Source of the DNA: Bacillota bacterium | GTDB taxonomy: Bacteria; Bacillota; DSM-12270; Thermacetogeniales; Thermacetogeniaceae | Length of the DNA stretch: 64,000 bases | Reading direction: 5' to 3' | NCBI GenBank assembly: GCA_029907475.1 | Contig: JARYLU010000012.1 | Location: 1-64,000, forward strand | In this document: positions 39,089 to 48,879 of the stretch, one piece after another | Numbering within the stretch: the first letter of the stretch is position 1 | How the letters are laid out: each line of letters begins with the position of its first letter | The notes under the pieces: model-generated | What the model saw: the letters and a program-made list of their open reading frames with translations, nothing else | Databases searched by the model: none | Told to the model about the DNA's origin: nothing | Made by a program: the position numbers and the translations under genes

Positions 39089-42000
39089 GTGTTGTTGTTT
39101 TTTGCTGCATCCAGAAAGAGGCATCTAAATGTCTTTCTGGTGATGTTTCTGTCCCTGGCACTGGTCTTTGGATGCGCGCCTCTGGGGTTCGCCCAGGAAG
39201 GCGAGGGTTCTCCTCCTCCACCGCCCGGAGGGGAAGGCGGGCCGCCGCCGCTCTATGTGCTCAAGTGCATGCCCGGGGGCGGTGCTGTCGGCATCTCTCC
39301 AGAACTTGACTTCATCCACCTGGAGTTTTCCGGGCCCTTAGATCCAGGCACCGTCAACACAAACAACATCACCCTCACGGGCCTCGTCTACGGAGGTGAG
39401 GTGTCCGTTCCTGGCAACGTCTACTACTCGGTCGTCGATAACGTCTACGAAGGCTCTGTCATCGGCCAGATCTACGAGGTTGAGTTCTTCCCGCTGGAAG
39501 ACCTGCTGCCCAACACAACCTACACCATCACCGTCAGCACCAGCGTCTACAGCGCCTCCGGAGTCCCGCTGGACGCGAGCCCGGATCCCGGCCTTCAGCC
39601 CTTTGTTGACACCTTCACCACCGGCGGAGGCGAGGGCGAACCGCCACCGCCTCACGTTGTCGAGTTTAACGGGACCCAAAGCATTCTCCGGGTTGTCTTT
39701 TCCGAGCCTATGCAGGCCGAAACCATTAATGACCAGAACGTCACCCTGATGGTGCATGAATCCAACGGAAACAAGGTGCCGGTTCCCGGAAGCGTCTCTT
39801 ATTCCGATTCCGAGGCTGATCAGTTCTACATGGCTGTATTCACTCCTAACGAGCCGCTTGCACCAAATACAACCTATACCTTTACTGTCAGCACTGCGGT
39901 GTACGGCACCTCCGGTTTGCCGCTTGACCAAGACCCGGATGAGCCCGGCTGCCAGCCATTTGTTTACACCTTCACCACCGGCGGAGGCGAAGGCGGGTCG
40001 CCGCCAGGAGGCGGCGGCGAACCGGGAGGGCCCGGAACACCAGAATTCCACGTTCTTGTCGACCTGTGCGACCCGCAGCTGCCTGCAATCGATCCCAACA
40101 ACCCGCCGGATCCCGACAATCCTCCCAAGCCGAACGGATGGGATCCCCAAAAGTTTGGCAGTGAGGGGATCAGGGTGGTTTTCAACAGGGGAATCACGAC
40201 TGTGGATCCCAATGCGATCGTCCTCAGAAACATCTTGACGCAGGAGCAGATCAGCATAACTGTATCCACCGCAACATATGCCGTTGAAAGTGATACGCTC
40301 GTGGTCACCGGAAACCCGCAGGACCTGGCCGATGGCCTGTACGGCCTCGAGATCAAGCCGGGTGCTCTCGCGGCCGGTGATTACAAGTGGAATTCCTGGT
40401 TCGTCGTTCCCTTCATCATCGGAGATTTCGACCCAGAAAAGGTTTTTGATGTGGTCTTCCACGACCCCGGAAACGGGGCGCACGTTGGCAAGAACCTGCC
40501 CGCCGTCGTAATCGGCTTCAGCAAACCCGTGAATACCGCACCCGAAAACCTGAGCAAAATTACGGTTACAACGGTTGCGAAAGAGAGCATCCAGACCCCC
40601 GTGCCTGGGGCGGTGGGAACCGATCCGAGCGCTGCCGAAGCCTTTGACGTCAAGTTCAAGCCCTACAACGGTTTCGCGCCCGGCAGCTACACCGTCACCG
40701 TTCCCGGAGGTTTCGCCAGCAAGGACGGCAAAACGTTGGGGAAGGACGTTACCTTTACGTTCACCGTTGAAGACTTTATCGGTGCCGTGCCTGGCCCGGG
40801 CCAGGAACTGCCGTTCCAGGTGATGGGTACGGGGCCGCGCAACGGTGAAACCGGCGTGCCCACCATGCTCGGGAGCATCTTCATCGGCTTCAGCAGGCCC
40901 TTGCAGGCAGAGGGAGAAGGCTACACCTATGCTTCCCGCGTCAGGCTGGAGCAGGTGGACAGTGTGGGCGCGGCCCTGCGCTCTCTCCCATTCACCGTGA
41001 GCCCCCAGGGAAACAGCTTGCAGTTGCTCCCGGGCGAGAAGCTGCTGCCCAATTCCAGGTACAGGATCACGGTAATAGGCGGCAGCAATGGAGTCAAGTC
41101 CGAGTCAGGCGAAACACTGGCGGTGGACTTCACCAGCACCTTCACGACGGGCGCCGAAGACGCGGCTCTTCGAAACGCGCTCTTCGGCATCTGCTGGTTC
41201 GAGCTGGAGCCGTACCAACCGGATCCCCAGAATCCTCAGCGGTATTACGTGCTGAGGGTCATGTTCACGAAGCCGGTTAATAAGGTCGAAGTGGAGAACC
41301 CCTCCAGCTATAAAATCTACACCGATGGAGCAGAGCGCAGCATTACCGAGATGTACGGTTACGACCCGATGTCGCAGACCGTCAAGATGCTGACGGACAT
41401 CCCCGTGCCGGAGTCCGGCCCCCATGCGCCGGGGTTCAGCGACTTCAAGGTCTCGGTTCCTGATCCGAACAGCATTCACGACGCCTTCGCGAACCAGCCT
41501 TTAAACAGCGATCCGTGGCTGAACGACCCGCAGAACAAGCAGCAGATCTCGCCCTACAACGAATACGACACGAAGTTCGACACGGATAACAGCCTGGGCG
41601 ATTTCGACAAGCTGGAAAACCACATCGTCGTGCCGTTCGGCGCCCCGGGGCAGCAAGCTGACTACTTCAACCAGATGAAGGAGATGGATCCTGCCAAGTT
41701 CGACCAGCTCCTCATGCTCCCGGCGAAGGTAGTTCCCATGGTCCCGTTTGCCGGCAAGACCGGCAGCTACTTGGTCGAAATCCCGACCACGCAGCAGCTT
41801 ACGACCGGCGACAAGATCGTGCTCGAGTTCCCCGGCGACTACGCGGGGGTGAGCGGGCTGCTGAGCGGCGCGGAGTTGGCAGACACCACCCTCCCGCCCA
41901 ACGATGACATCAACGGCCCCCAGGTCGGTGGAACCGTGACCATCAGCCGGTTGGACAAGACCCTCCTCAAGGACGGGAAGCTGGTCCTTGTTGTGAACGG

Positions 42001-45000
42001 CACCACCGAGCAGAATGACTACCTCCACATCCTGCTGGACGGCATCGCCAACCCCGTGCCGTCGGAGGGAACGGAATACATCGTAACCATCAAGACCCTT
42101 CAAACCGCCAGCGGCAAAACCCTGGAGACGATCTACGCGGCGCCGTTCTTCATCGCAAAAGCCTCGCAGCAGCTGGGCAGGATCACGGTTGAGCTCAAGG
42201 ACGCCGCTGCTCCCGGCACCACCTTGACCGGCACCGCTACCGTGAAGATTTCGAGCCCTGGCACCGGGGAGATGTCCTACGTCGCCGGCAACGGCACCGC
42301 AGAATTCAGCGGCCTCCCGCCGGGCGAGTACCTGGTCTGGGTAAGCGCGCCGCCCGAGGGATACACCGGCGGCGAGATGCCGGTCAGGGTTTGGGTTGCG
42401 CCCGGCGGAAGCGTTCCGGTCGTGCACTTCCTCAAAAAGAAGGATAACCTGGTCAAAGTAACGGTCAAGGCGACGGGGATACCCGGCGGGAAGCCGGCGG
42501 ACGTGTTTGCTTCGGGTGCGGGCGGATTCACGAAAGCAGTGGTGACCGGTAAAGGCTCCGACGAGGTTGCCGCCGATCTCTACCTCATGCCGGGCGAGTA
42601 CATGATCGGGGTGGGGCCTGCCGTCTCCAGCACCGGGGCCTTTCTGGATGGGTCGTGGATGGCGCCGCCTCCCGGCAGGTACAGTGTCAGCACGGACACT
42701 ACCATCACCATCAATGTTCCGATAAGCGGTTACTACATCAGGGTCAAGGTGCAGGATGGCTCAGGAAACGTCATTCCAGGCGCCAAGGTCTGGGCCTACA
42801 ACCCGGCCCGCGCCGACGTCATGGGAGCCTTCGGGCAGACGGGGACCGACGGCATGGCCCTCTTGAGGGTTGCGCCCGGCGAGTACAAGGTCGGCGCGGC
42901 CAAAGAAGGGATGCCTCCCGCCCCTGAAAAAGTCGTCACTGCCTCTGCTGACCCGGGTGCCAGCCCGGTTGTCTTTAACCTTAACAAGCCTGACATCAGG
43001 ATCGTGGGCAAGGTCTTGAAGTCCGATGGAGCGCCGGTGCCCAGCGCGCCGGTGTGGGCGCACGAAGCAGAGGGGCCCGGCTTCATCAAGACCATGACCG
43101 ACGCCCAGGGACAGTACACCCTGTTCGTGCGGGGTGAGACCACATGGGTTGTCGGCGCCTTCGTACCCGGCTTCGGAGACCTGCCTCCCCACACGATAGC
43201 AGTCGGAAGCACCGACATCATCAATACTTCCGGCAGCGGCGGAAGCATCCTGCAGGTGCCCGAAGAGACAGGGTTCGCAGCCGTCAGCGGCACCGTGTAC
43301 AGGGGCTCGATTCCGGCCGCCTTCGCCCATGTCTGGGCCGAGGGGCAAAACCCTCAGGGCGAGAAGTTTTTCAACGGCACCGCTGCGGACAGCCAGGGGC
43401 GCTACGTGCTGAAGGTCAAAAAGGGCTTGAGCTACACCTTGAGGTGCTTCGTGCCTGATTTCGGCGAGCTGCCTCCAGTCGACCTGGGCACTGTCACCGG
43501 TGACGTTCCCGATCGAAACTTTACCGCGGTCGAGAGGACCCTGACCATCCAGTTTGGCAGGGAAGCGACCGGAGTTGTGAGCGTGTCGCTCGCTCAGGGT
43601 GCAGCCGGGGGCGGCAGGAGCCAGGGCTTCGAGAACAAATCCGCCGTTCAGGTGAAGCTCCCCGCGGGGAGGTACAACGTTGATGTGTTCGTCAAAGGCA
43701 AGGGCGCGCTGCGCTACCCGCAGGCCGTTGACCTTACCCAAGGCGACCAGACGATATCCTTTGCGGAACAGCTGGGGCCGCAGCTCCTCACCTTGAAAGT
43801 GCAGCTCAAAGATGCGGCAGGCAGCAACTTCACCAGCCCGGCCTGGGTGCGGTTGGCGGAGGCCGCCCAGCAGGGCGCTGCAGTCAAGGTAATCGACGCC
43901 AGGATGACGGACGGCACAGGTCTCGCCACCTTCCAGGTGCCTTCCGGCGCCGGGGTCAGGGTCGCGGCGCGCCATCCGGAGTGCCAGCCTGCGGAGTCCG
44001 GGGTGATCACGGTCAGCTCGGATAACCAGACCGTGGAGCTCACCATGAACCTGATTGCCGCTCAGGCAACCTCCGTAAGCGGCATCGTAAGCACCAGCGA
44101 CGGAAAGCCCGTTGACAGCTTTTACGTCTGGGCGGCCGGTCCAGGCGGCGGCTGGGTGGGCGGCCAGTTCCAGCCGGCTGGCGGCAGGGCGGCAAGCGTC
44201 GAATACACTCTAACTCTCCCCGCTTCTTCTGAAGCGCGGTGGACCATTTACGCCAAGGCCAATGGCTACGAGACAACTCCCGCCAACGCGGTCACGGTGA
44301 CGCCGTCAACGAACCTGACGGACAAGGATCTCACCATCACCCCGATCGCCGGTTTCAACCGGGCTGCAGCGAGCGCCGCGGTTACTGCCAGTTCCGGCGG
44401 AGTCGTCAAGAACGCGGATGCAGGAGTGACGCTGGTGATCCCGGCGGGCGCCCTCGGAAGCGACAACACCACGGCCAGCGTCACCACCAAGAACGTCACC
44501 GACGTGCCTGCTACCGCTACTGCCGAACCTGTAGGCGCCGCCAAGGAGATCACTATCACAAAGGGAACAGGGCAGGTCGTGACCAATTTCAACGACCAGG
44601 TGGAGATTGCGGTGGAGTACTCGCCCGGAGGGCTCACCGACGATGTAATTGACGCCCTGCAGCTTTCCTACTGGGATGATACGGTCGGGGACTGGGTGGT
44701 CATCCCGTCCACCAACGACAAGACGAACCACGTGTTGCGGGGCTACACCAGCCACCTGACCAAATTTGCCGTAATCCAGCCTAAGACCGCCGCGCAGCAA
44801 GCGCCGAGCAGTGGGCAGGGCCAGCAGCAGCAACAGCAGCCTACTGGCGGCGGTGGCGGCGGGGGAGGCGGAGCAGCTACAGCTCCGCAGCCGGTGACCA
44901 GCACCGCTGGCGAGGCCAGGGTCCACCCGGCGGCCGGCGGAACCGTCGGACTGGGCAGCGAGGCCGCGCTGGTGATTCCGGCCGGTGTCCTGAAGGAAAG

Positions 45001-45889
45001 CGCCGAGGTCGAGGTCAAAGTGCAGAAGGTGAGCGCGCCCCCGGCGGCTCCGGCGGGGGCGAGGCTGGTGAGCGATGTCTTCGAGTTCAGCGTGGGCGGC
45101 AGGAGCAGCTACAGCTTCGCCAAACCGGTCACCATCAGCCTCGGCTTTAACCCGGCGGACCTTGCTCCGGATGAGCGGCCCGCAATCCACTATTTCGACG
45201 AGGCCTCCGGACAGTGGGTGAACATCGGCGGAACCGTCTCCGGCAGCACGATCACGGTCGAAGTGGATCACTTCACCAAATTCGCAGTGCTGGCGGTCAG
45301 GGAGGAAGCCAAGGAGGAAACCGGGCCCGCACCGGAGCCCGGAGTCAGGGTGCCGGCCGATGCCGCCGGGCACTGGGCCGCCGGCGCGATCACCGACCTG
45401 CTGGCGCGGGGCGTTGTCAAGGGCTATCCCGACGGGACCTTCAAGCCCGACAGGACCGTGACCCGGGCGGAGTTCGCCGTCCTCCTCGCAAGGGCCTTGG
45501 GCCTGACGATGGACGACGCCTCTTCCCTGAACTTTAAAGACGCAGCGGCCATCCCAGCCTGGGCGCGGGGCTACATTGCAGCTACGGTCAAGGATGGGAT
45601 CATCACCGGCTACACAGACGGTACCTTCAGAGCTGGCAGCAACATCACCAGGGCGGAGCTGGCTACGATGGTGGCCCGGGCCCTGAAAGCGCAGGTGCCG
45701 GTGAAGCCTGTGCTGAAGTTCTCCGATGCGGCAAAGATCCCGGGCTGGGCGGCAGGCTGCGTTGCCATTGCTGTCGAGCAGGGGATCATCTCGGGTTGCC
45801 CGGACAACACCTTCAGACCGGCGAACCGGGCAACAAGGGCCGAGTCCTGCACGATCATCGTGAGAATGCTTCAGGCCCGGGGCGAGTAG
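39089..45889 (+). CDS. Giant S-layer / surface protein (2266 residues) with three SLH domains
   Basis: A secreted protein of 2266 residues. A signal peptide (residues 1-35) is followed by at least five bacterial Ig-like (Big_5-type) domains between about 50 and 690 (LEFSGPLDPGTVNTNNITLT; VVFSEPMQAETINDQNVTLM; IGFSKPVNTAPENLSKITVT). A region with DNS-like Asp/Asn repeats comes next, then Cna-B/carboxypeptidase-regulatory-like repeats (about 1040-1700: GSGNVIPGAKVWAYNPARAD; KSDGAPVPSAPVWAHEAEGP). Two ZU5-like domains lie near 1770-1900 and 1945-2070, joined by a poly-Q/poly-G linker, and three SLH repeats from 2089 to the end. GTG 39089 has AAAGGGGGT. It is probably a main S-layer or adhesin-like protein held to the CsaB-modified wall polymer. 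Confidence 0.85.
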   Translation: MLLFFAASRKRHLNVFLVMFLSLALVFGCAPLGFAQEGEGSPPPPPGGEGGPPPLYVLKCMPGGGAVGISPELDFIHLEFSGPLDPGTVNTNNITLTGLVYGGEVSVPGNVYYSVVDNVYEGSVIGQIYEVEFFPLEDLLPNTTYTITVSTSVYSASGVPLDASPDPGLQPFVDTFTTGGGEGEPPPPHVVEFNGTQSILRVVFSEPMQAETINDQNVTLMVHESNGNKVPVPGSVSYSDSEADQFYMAVFTPNEPLAPNTTYTFTVSTAVYGTSGLPLDQDPDEPGCQPFVYTFTTGGGEGGSPPGGGGEPGGPGTPEFHVLVDLCDPQLPAIDPNNPPDPDNPPKPNGWDPQKFGSEGIRVVFNRGITTVDPNAIVLRNILTQEQISITVSTATYAVESDTLVVTGNPQDLADGLYGLEIKPGALAAGDYKWNSWFVVPFIIGDFDPEKVFDVVFHDPGNGAHVGKNLPAVVIGFSKPVNTAPENLSKITVTTVAKESIQTPVPGAVGTDPSAAEAFDVKFKPYNGFAPGSYTVTVPGGFASKDGKTLGKDVTFTFTVEDFIGAVPGPGQELPFQVMGTGPRNGETGVPTMLGSIFIGFSRPLQAEGEGYTYASRVRLEQVDSVGAALRSLPFTVSPQGNSLQLLPGEKLLPNSRYRITVIGGSNGVKSESGETLAVDFTSTFTTGAEDAALRNALFGICWFELEPYQPDPQNPQRYYVLRVMFTKPVNKVEVENPSSYKIYTDGAERSITEMYGYDPMSQTVKMLTDIPVPESGPHAPGFSDFKVSVPDPNSIHDAFANQPLNSDPWLNDPQNKQQISPYNEYDTKFDTDNSLGDFDKLENHIVVPFGAPGQQADYFNQMKEMDPAKFDQLLMLPAKVVPMVPFAGKTGSYLVEIPTTQQLTTGDKIVLEFPGDYAGVSGLLSGAELADTTLPPNDDINGPQVGGTVTISRLDKTLLKDGKLVLVVNGTTEQNDYLHILLDGIANPVPSEGTEYIVTIKTLQTASGKTLETIYAAPFFIAKASQQLGRITVELKDAAAPGTTLTGTATVKISSPGTGEMSYVAGNGTAEFSGLPPGEYLVWVSAPPEGYTGGEMPVRVWVAPGGSVPVVHFLKKKDNLVKVTVKATGIPGGKPADVFASGAGGFTKAVVTGKGSDEVAADLYLMPGEYMIGVGPAVSSTGAFLDGSWMAPPPGRYSVSTDTTITINVPISGYYIRVKVQDGSGNVIPGAKVWAYNPARADVMGAFGQTGTDGMALLRVAPGEYKVGAAKEGMPPAPEKVVTASADPGASPVVFNLNKPDIRIVGKVLKSDGAPVPSAPVWAHEAEGPGFIKTMTDAQGQYTLFVRGETTWVVGAFVPGFGDLPPHTIAVGSTDIINTSGSGGSILQVPEETGFAAVSGTVYRGSIPAAFAHVWAEGQNPQGEKFFNGTAADSQGRYVLKVKKGLSYTLRCFVPDFGELPPVDLGTVTGDVPDRNFTAVERTLTIQFGREATGVVSVSLAQGAAGGGRSQGFENKSAVQVKLPAGRYNVDVFVKGKGALRYPQAVDLTQGDQTISFAEQLGPQLLTLKVQLKDAAGSNFTSPAWVRLAEAAQQGAAVKVIDARMTDGTGLATFQVPSGAGVRVAARHPECQPAESGVITVSSDNQTVELTMNLIAAQATSVSGIVSTSDGKPVDSFYVWAAGPGGGWVGGQFQPAGGRAASVEYTLTLPASSEARWTIYAKANGYETTPANAVTVTPSTNLTDKDLTITPIAGFNRAAASAAVTASSGGVVKNADAGVTLVIPAGALGSDNTTASVTTKNVTDVPATATAEPVGAAKEITITKGTGQVVTNFNDQVEIAVEYSPGGLTDDVIDALQLSYWDDTVGDWVVIPSTNDKTNHVLRGYTSHLTKFAVIQPKTAAQQAPSSGQGQQQQQQPTGGGGGGGGGAATAPQPVTSTAGEARVHPAAGGTVGLGSEAALVIPAGVLKESAEVEVKVQKVSAPPAAPAGARLVSDVFEFSVGGRSSYSFAKPVTISLGFNPADLAPDERPAIHYFDEASGQWVNIGGTVSGSTITVEVDHFTKFAVLAVREEAKEETGPAPEPGVRVPADAAGHWAAGAITDLLARGVVKGYPDGTFKPDRTVTRAEFAVLLARALGLTMDDASSLNFKDAAAIPAWARGYIAATVKDGIITGYTDGTFRAGSNITRAELATMVARALKAQVPVKPVLKFSDAAKIPGWAAGCVAIAVEQGIISGCPDNTFRPANRATRAESCTIIVRMLQARGE

Positions 45890-45941
45890 CTGAGTAAGCG
45901 GCTGGATTTTTATCTACAGGAACTGCATCAGGAAGCTTATA

Positions 45942-45981
45942 AGGGATGGGCCAGAGCCCATCCCTCTGATTCTCCTTTTCA
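45942..45981 (+). terminator. Terminator-like hairpin after the giant SLH gene
   Basis: Perfect 10-bp stem AGGGATGGGC / GCCCATCCCT with a CAGA loop, followed by a T-rich stretch (TCTCCTTTTC). The U-tract is imperfect. Confidence 0.65.
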
Positions 45982-46194
45982 TCAAGAGTTAAAATTTTTT
46001 GCAGGTGACCGGAGTCCTGATTACGACAGAAAGAAACTTCTCATTTGATACAAAAAATCTGGCAGGAAAAATCGAATCAAGTGAGAATAAGGAAAATATG
46101 GGTTTAATATCTAGCTGAGAACTTTTGCCGCTTGTCCTGTATGCAGTTGAGAGGGATCTATCAGCAGCGATAGAAAGAAAGCAGGCAACTTAAA

Positions 46195-48726
46195 ATGGGT
46201 AGGAGTAAATCTTCAGGGAGGAAGCGTAAGTCAGGATCGGGAGTGCTGGGTGCGTTCCACGGAAGGAGCAAAGAGTGCAGGGAAGGGCAGCCCCTGCTTA
46301 ATTTGGATCTGCGGTTTTTTGCCTTTCCCGCCCTGCTCTTTCTCCTTTTTTACCCGCCCTTCTTGCGCGGCCTCTTCTTTGCGCCGGAGCTTTTGCCGAC
46401 CCACATGATCACGGCCGGAGTCTTTCTCCTCTGCTGGTACGACCGGGTGCTGCGGCGCAAGGTGAAGTTTTTCGAGCACCCTCTGGACTACCTGCTCCTG
46501 GGACTGGCGGGAGCCTACCTCCTCTCCACCCTCGCGGCGGTGAATCTGCGGGGAGCGGTGGGAGAGGTGCTCAAGGCCTTCAACTACTTCCTCGTCTTCT
46601 GGATGGTTTCCCGGATGGCGGATACCGAACTGCACGCCCGCCGTATCCTCCAGGTACTCTTTTGGGCCGGCCTGGGCGTCGCCCTGGTCGGTTTGGGGGC
46701 CGCCGGGGGGTGGGTGCCGTACCCCGGCGCCTTTGCCCAGGGGGAGATCATGTCCACTTTTCAGTACCCCAACACCCTTGCGGTTTACCTCACGGTGACG
46801 GCGATCTTCGGCCTCGCTTTGCTTGTCCGGACGGGCAGTCTCTGGATGCAGTCGCTTTACGCCGCCGCCCTGCTCCCGATGCTGGTGGTGATCCTGTGTA
46901 CCATGTCGCGGGGAGGCTGGATGCTCTTTCCGGTCGCCCTGACCGCCTTCTGTATCGGGCTGCCCCGTTCTCACCGGGCGCGCGCCGTTTACACCCTGCT
47001 GGTCAACCTGGGGGCGGCCCTGCTGCTGGCGCGTTCCTTCGTCCCGCAGGTAATCCAGAACCTTCACCTCGGCAGGGGGGATCTCTTTCTCTTCCTGCCC
47101 GGGCTGGCGGGTGTTGTATTTGCCCAGGTTGCTTACCGGGCGGCTGTTTTCCTCCTCGACAGGTACGAGGTCGCCCCGCGAGTCAGAAGGTGGCTGGTGA
47201 CGAGCCTTGTCGTTTACCTGGGGTTTACCGGGATTTTCTACTATGCTTACGCAGCCCGCGCTCTTCCCTCGGTGGCTGCCCAGTTCGTCCCCGTTGCAGT
47301 CATCCGCCAGCTTGAGCGGGTAGACCGCTACGACCCGAGTTTCACCGAACGCATCCGCTTCGACCTGGATGCCCTGAAAATTGTGCGGGATCACCCGCTG
47401 CTGGGGACTGGAGGCGGGGGGTGGAACGCTTTGTACCACCGCTACCAGCCCTACCTCTACTGGACCACCGAGGTGCACAACCATTTTCTCCAGGTCTGGG
47501 TGGAGGCGGGAACCGTTGGGTTCTTGCTCTTTACTGCGGCCTGGATTTACTTCGGGCGGGGTCTTTACAGGGTCTGGCGGAAACTCCGGGAAGAAGGGAG
47601 CTTTGAAGATGAAGGGGAGGCGGCAGTCTGGGTCCTGCCGTGGGCGAACGGCGTTGCCGCCCTGGCGCTGGGGCTGCACAGCGCCTTCGACTTCAACCTT
47701 TCGCTCCCGGCCCTCGCCATCGTCCTCTGGGCGCTTTTCGGCCTCGGCCATGCCTTTGAACGGGAAATTGGCTTGTCTGACGAACCTCATGAAGAGTGGC
47801 GGGACTTCCCCGGCAAGAAAGGGAGAATCAAGAAGGGGCCCGGGGACCCGGAAAACCCCTCGGGCTGGCAGTTGGGACGGGCTGCGCTGGCCGGAACCCT
47901 CGCTGCGGTCCTGCTTTTTCTGCCTGCGGCCAATCTCTACGCAGCCGGAAAAACAGGCGCGGCCGGGGCGCGCGCCCTGCTTCGCCACGATTTTGAACAA
48001 GCCCGTGCGCTTTTCCGCCGCGCCCACTACCTTGACCCCTTTACCGCAAGCTACCTGGGCGACCTCGCCCAGGTCTACACGGTGCTCGGCCTGAAAGAGC
48101 GGGATCCCTCCCTGCTCCTGCAGGCGCGGGACTGCGCCGTTGCAGCGACGAAAAGGGAGCCTTACAACTGGCAGCTCCGCGCCGCTTTGATCACGACCTA
48201 CTTCCTGCAGGGGTTTGTCGATGAGCCGGTTCAGGAGGCGGAAGCCCTCCTGCGAGCGAACCCGTGGCTCACCGTTTCCTACGAAACCCTCGCCGGAGCT
48301 TACGTGACCGCGGCCCGGCAGCACCTGGCGCGGGGCGATCTGCAGCAGGCAGGGGAGCATCTGGTCAAAGCGCGGGAGCTTCCCGCTCTCCTAGACGCAA
48401 AGCGCGCCGCTGTCAAAGAGGAAATGCTCCCCCGCTGGAAGGGGGAACCCCTGGCCCCGAGTGCAGGTCTTTATCTCGCCTGCGGGCAGGCGGCTTACCT
48501 GTTGGGGGAATACGATGCGGCCAGGCGGGACCTCGCCCTGTCGGCTGCTGACCCCCGCCTCAAACCCGAGGCCGACCTGTGGCGGGCTGCGGCAGAGGCC
48601 CGCGGGGGGAACGAGGCCGAGGCGCGCCGCATTTTGCGCGACCTTGAAAAACAAGACCTTGAGAAACAAGCTGCCGCATTCAGGGATCGCTACGAGGAGG
48701 TTCTTTCCCTCGGCCCCGTGCGGTAG
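46195..48726 (+). CDS. O-antigen ligase/Wzy-like protein with TPR tail (paralogue 1)
   Basis: An 843-residue protein. After a basic N-terminus (about 30 residues) come about 12 membrane helices, with the Wzy_C loop KIVRDHPLLGTGGGGWNALY then TEVHNHFLQVWVEAGTVGFL, and a soluble C-terminal half of TPR-like helices (ALLRHDFEQARALFRRAHYL; AYVTAARQHLARGDLQQAGE; AAYLLGEYDAARRDLALSAA). It most likely polymerises surface polysaccharide outside the membrane. It heads the Wzz / kinase / phosphatase set and matches 54901-58071 closely in the loop motif. No strong Shine-Dalgarno precedes ATG 46195, so the start is uncertain. Confidence 0.8.
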   Translation: MGRSKSSGRKRKSGSGVLGAFHGRSKECREGQPLLNLDLRFFAFPALLFLLFYPPFLRGLFFAPELLPTHMITAGVFLLCWYDRVLRRKVKFFEHPLDYLLLGLAGAYLLSTLAAVNLRGAVGEVLKAFNYFLVFWMVSRMADTELHARRILQVLFWAGLGVALVGLGAAGGWVPYPGAFAQGEIMSTFQYPNTLAVYLTVTAIFGLALLVRTGSLWMQSLYAAALLPMLVVILCTMSRGGWMLFPVALTAFCIGLPRSHRARAVYTLLVNLGAALLLARSFVPQVIQNLHLGRGDLFLFLPGLAGVVFAQVAYRAAVFLLDRYEVAPRVRRWLVTSLVVYLGFTGIFYYAYAARALPSVAAQFVPVAVIRQLERVDRYDPSFTERIRFDLDALKIVRDHPLLGTGGGGWNALYHRYQPYLYWTTEVHNHFLQVWVEAGTVGFLLFTAAWIYFGRGLYRVWRKLREEGSFEDEGEAAVWVLPWANGVAALALGLHSAFDFNLSLPALAIVLWALFGLGHAFEREIGLSDEPHEEWRDFPGKKGRIKKGPGDPENPSGWQLGRAALAGTLAAVLLFLPAANLYAAGKTGAAGARALLRHDFEQARALFRRAHYLDPFTASYLGDLAQVYTVLGLKERDPSLLLQARDCAVAATKREPYNWQLRAALITTYFLQGFVDEPVQEAEALLRANPWLTVSYETLAGAYVTAARQHLARGDLQQAGEHLVKARELPALLDAKRAAVKEEMLPRWKGEPLAPSAGLYLACGQAAYLLGEYDAARRDLALSAADPRLKPEADLWRAAAEARGGNEAEARRILRDLEKQDLEKQAAAFRDRYEEVLSLGPVR

Positions 48727-48879
48727 TTCCTCTAATTTACCGCCCGGGACGGGTTCTTGGGACGGCGGGGCCGGAGTTGCCCCGATTGGGCCGCGCCGGC
48801 TGGGCGGTCGGAAAATATTTTTACTGGGAACTGTCAGGATCTTGTATTTTATGAAAGACCGCTTCGGGAGGGAAAGCGA

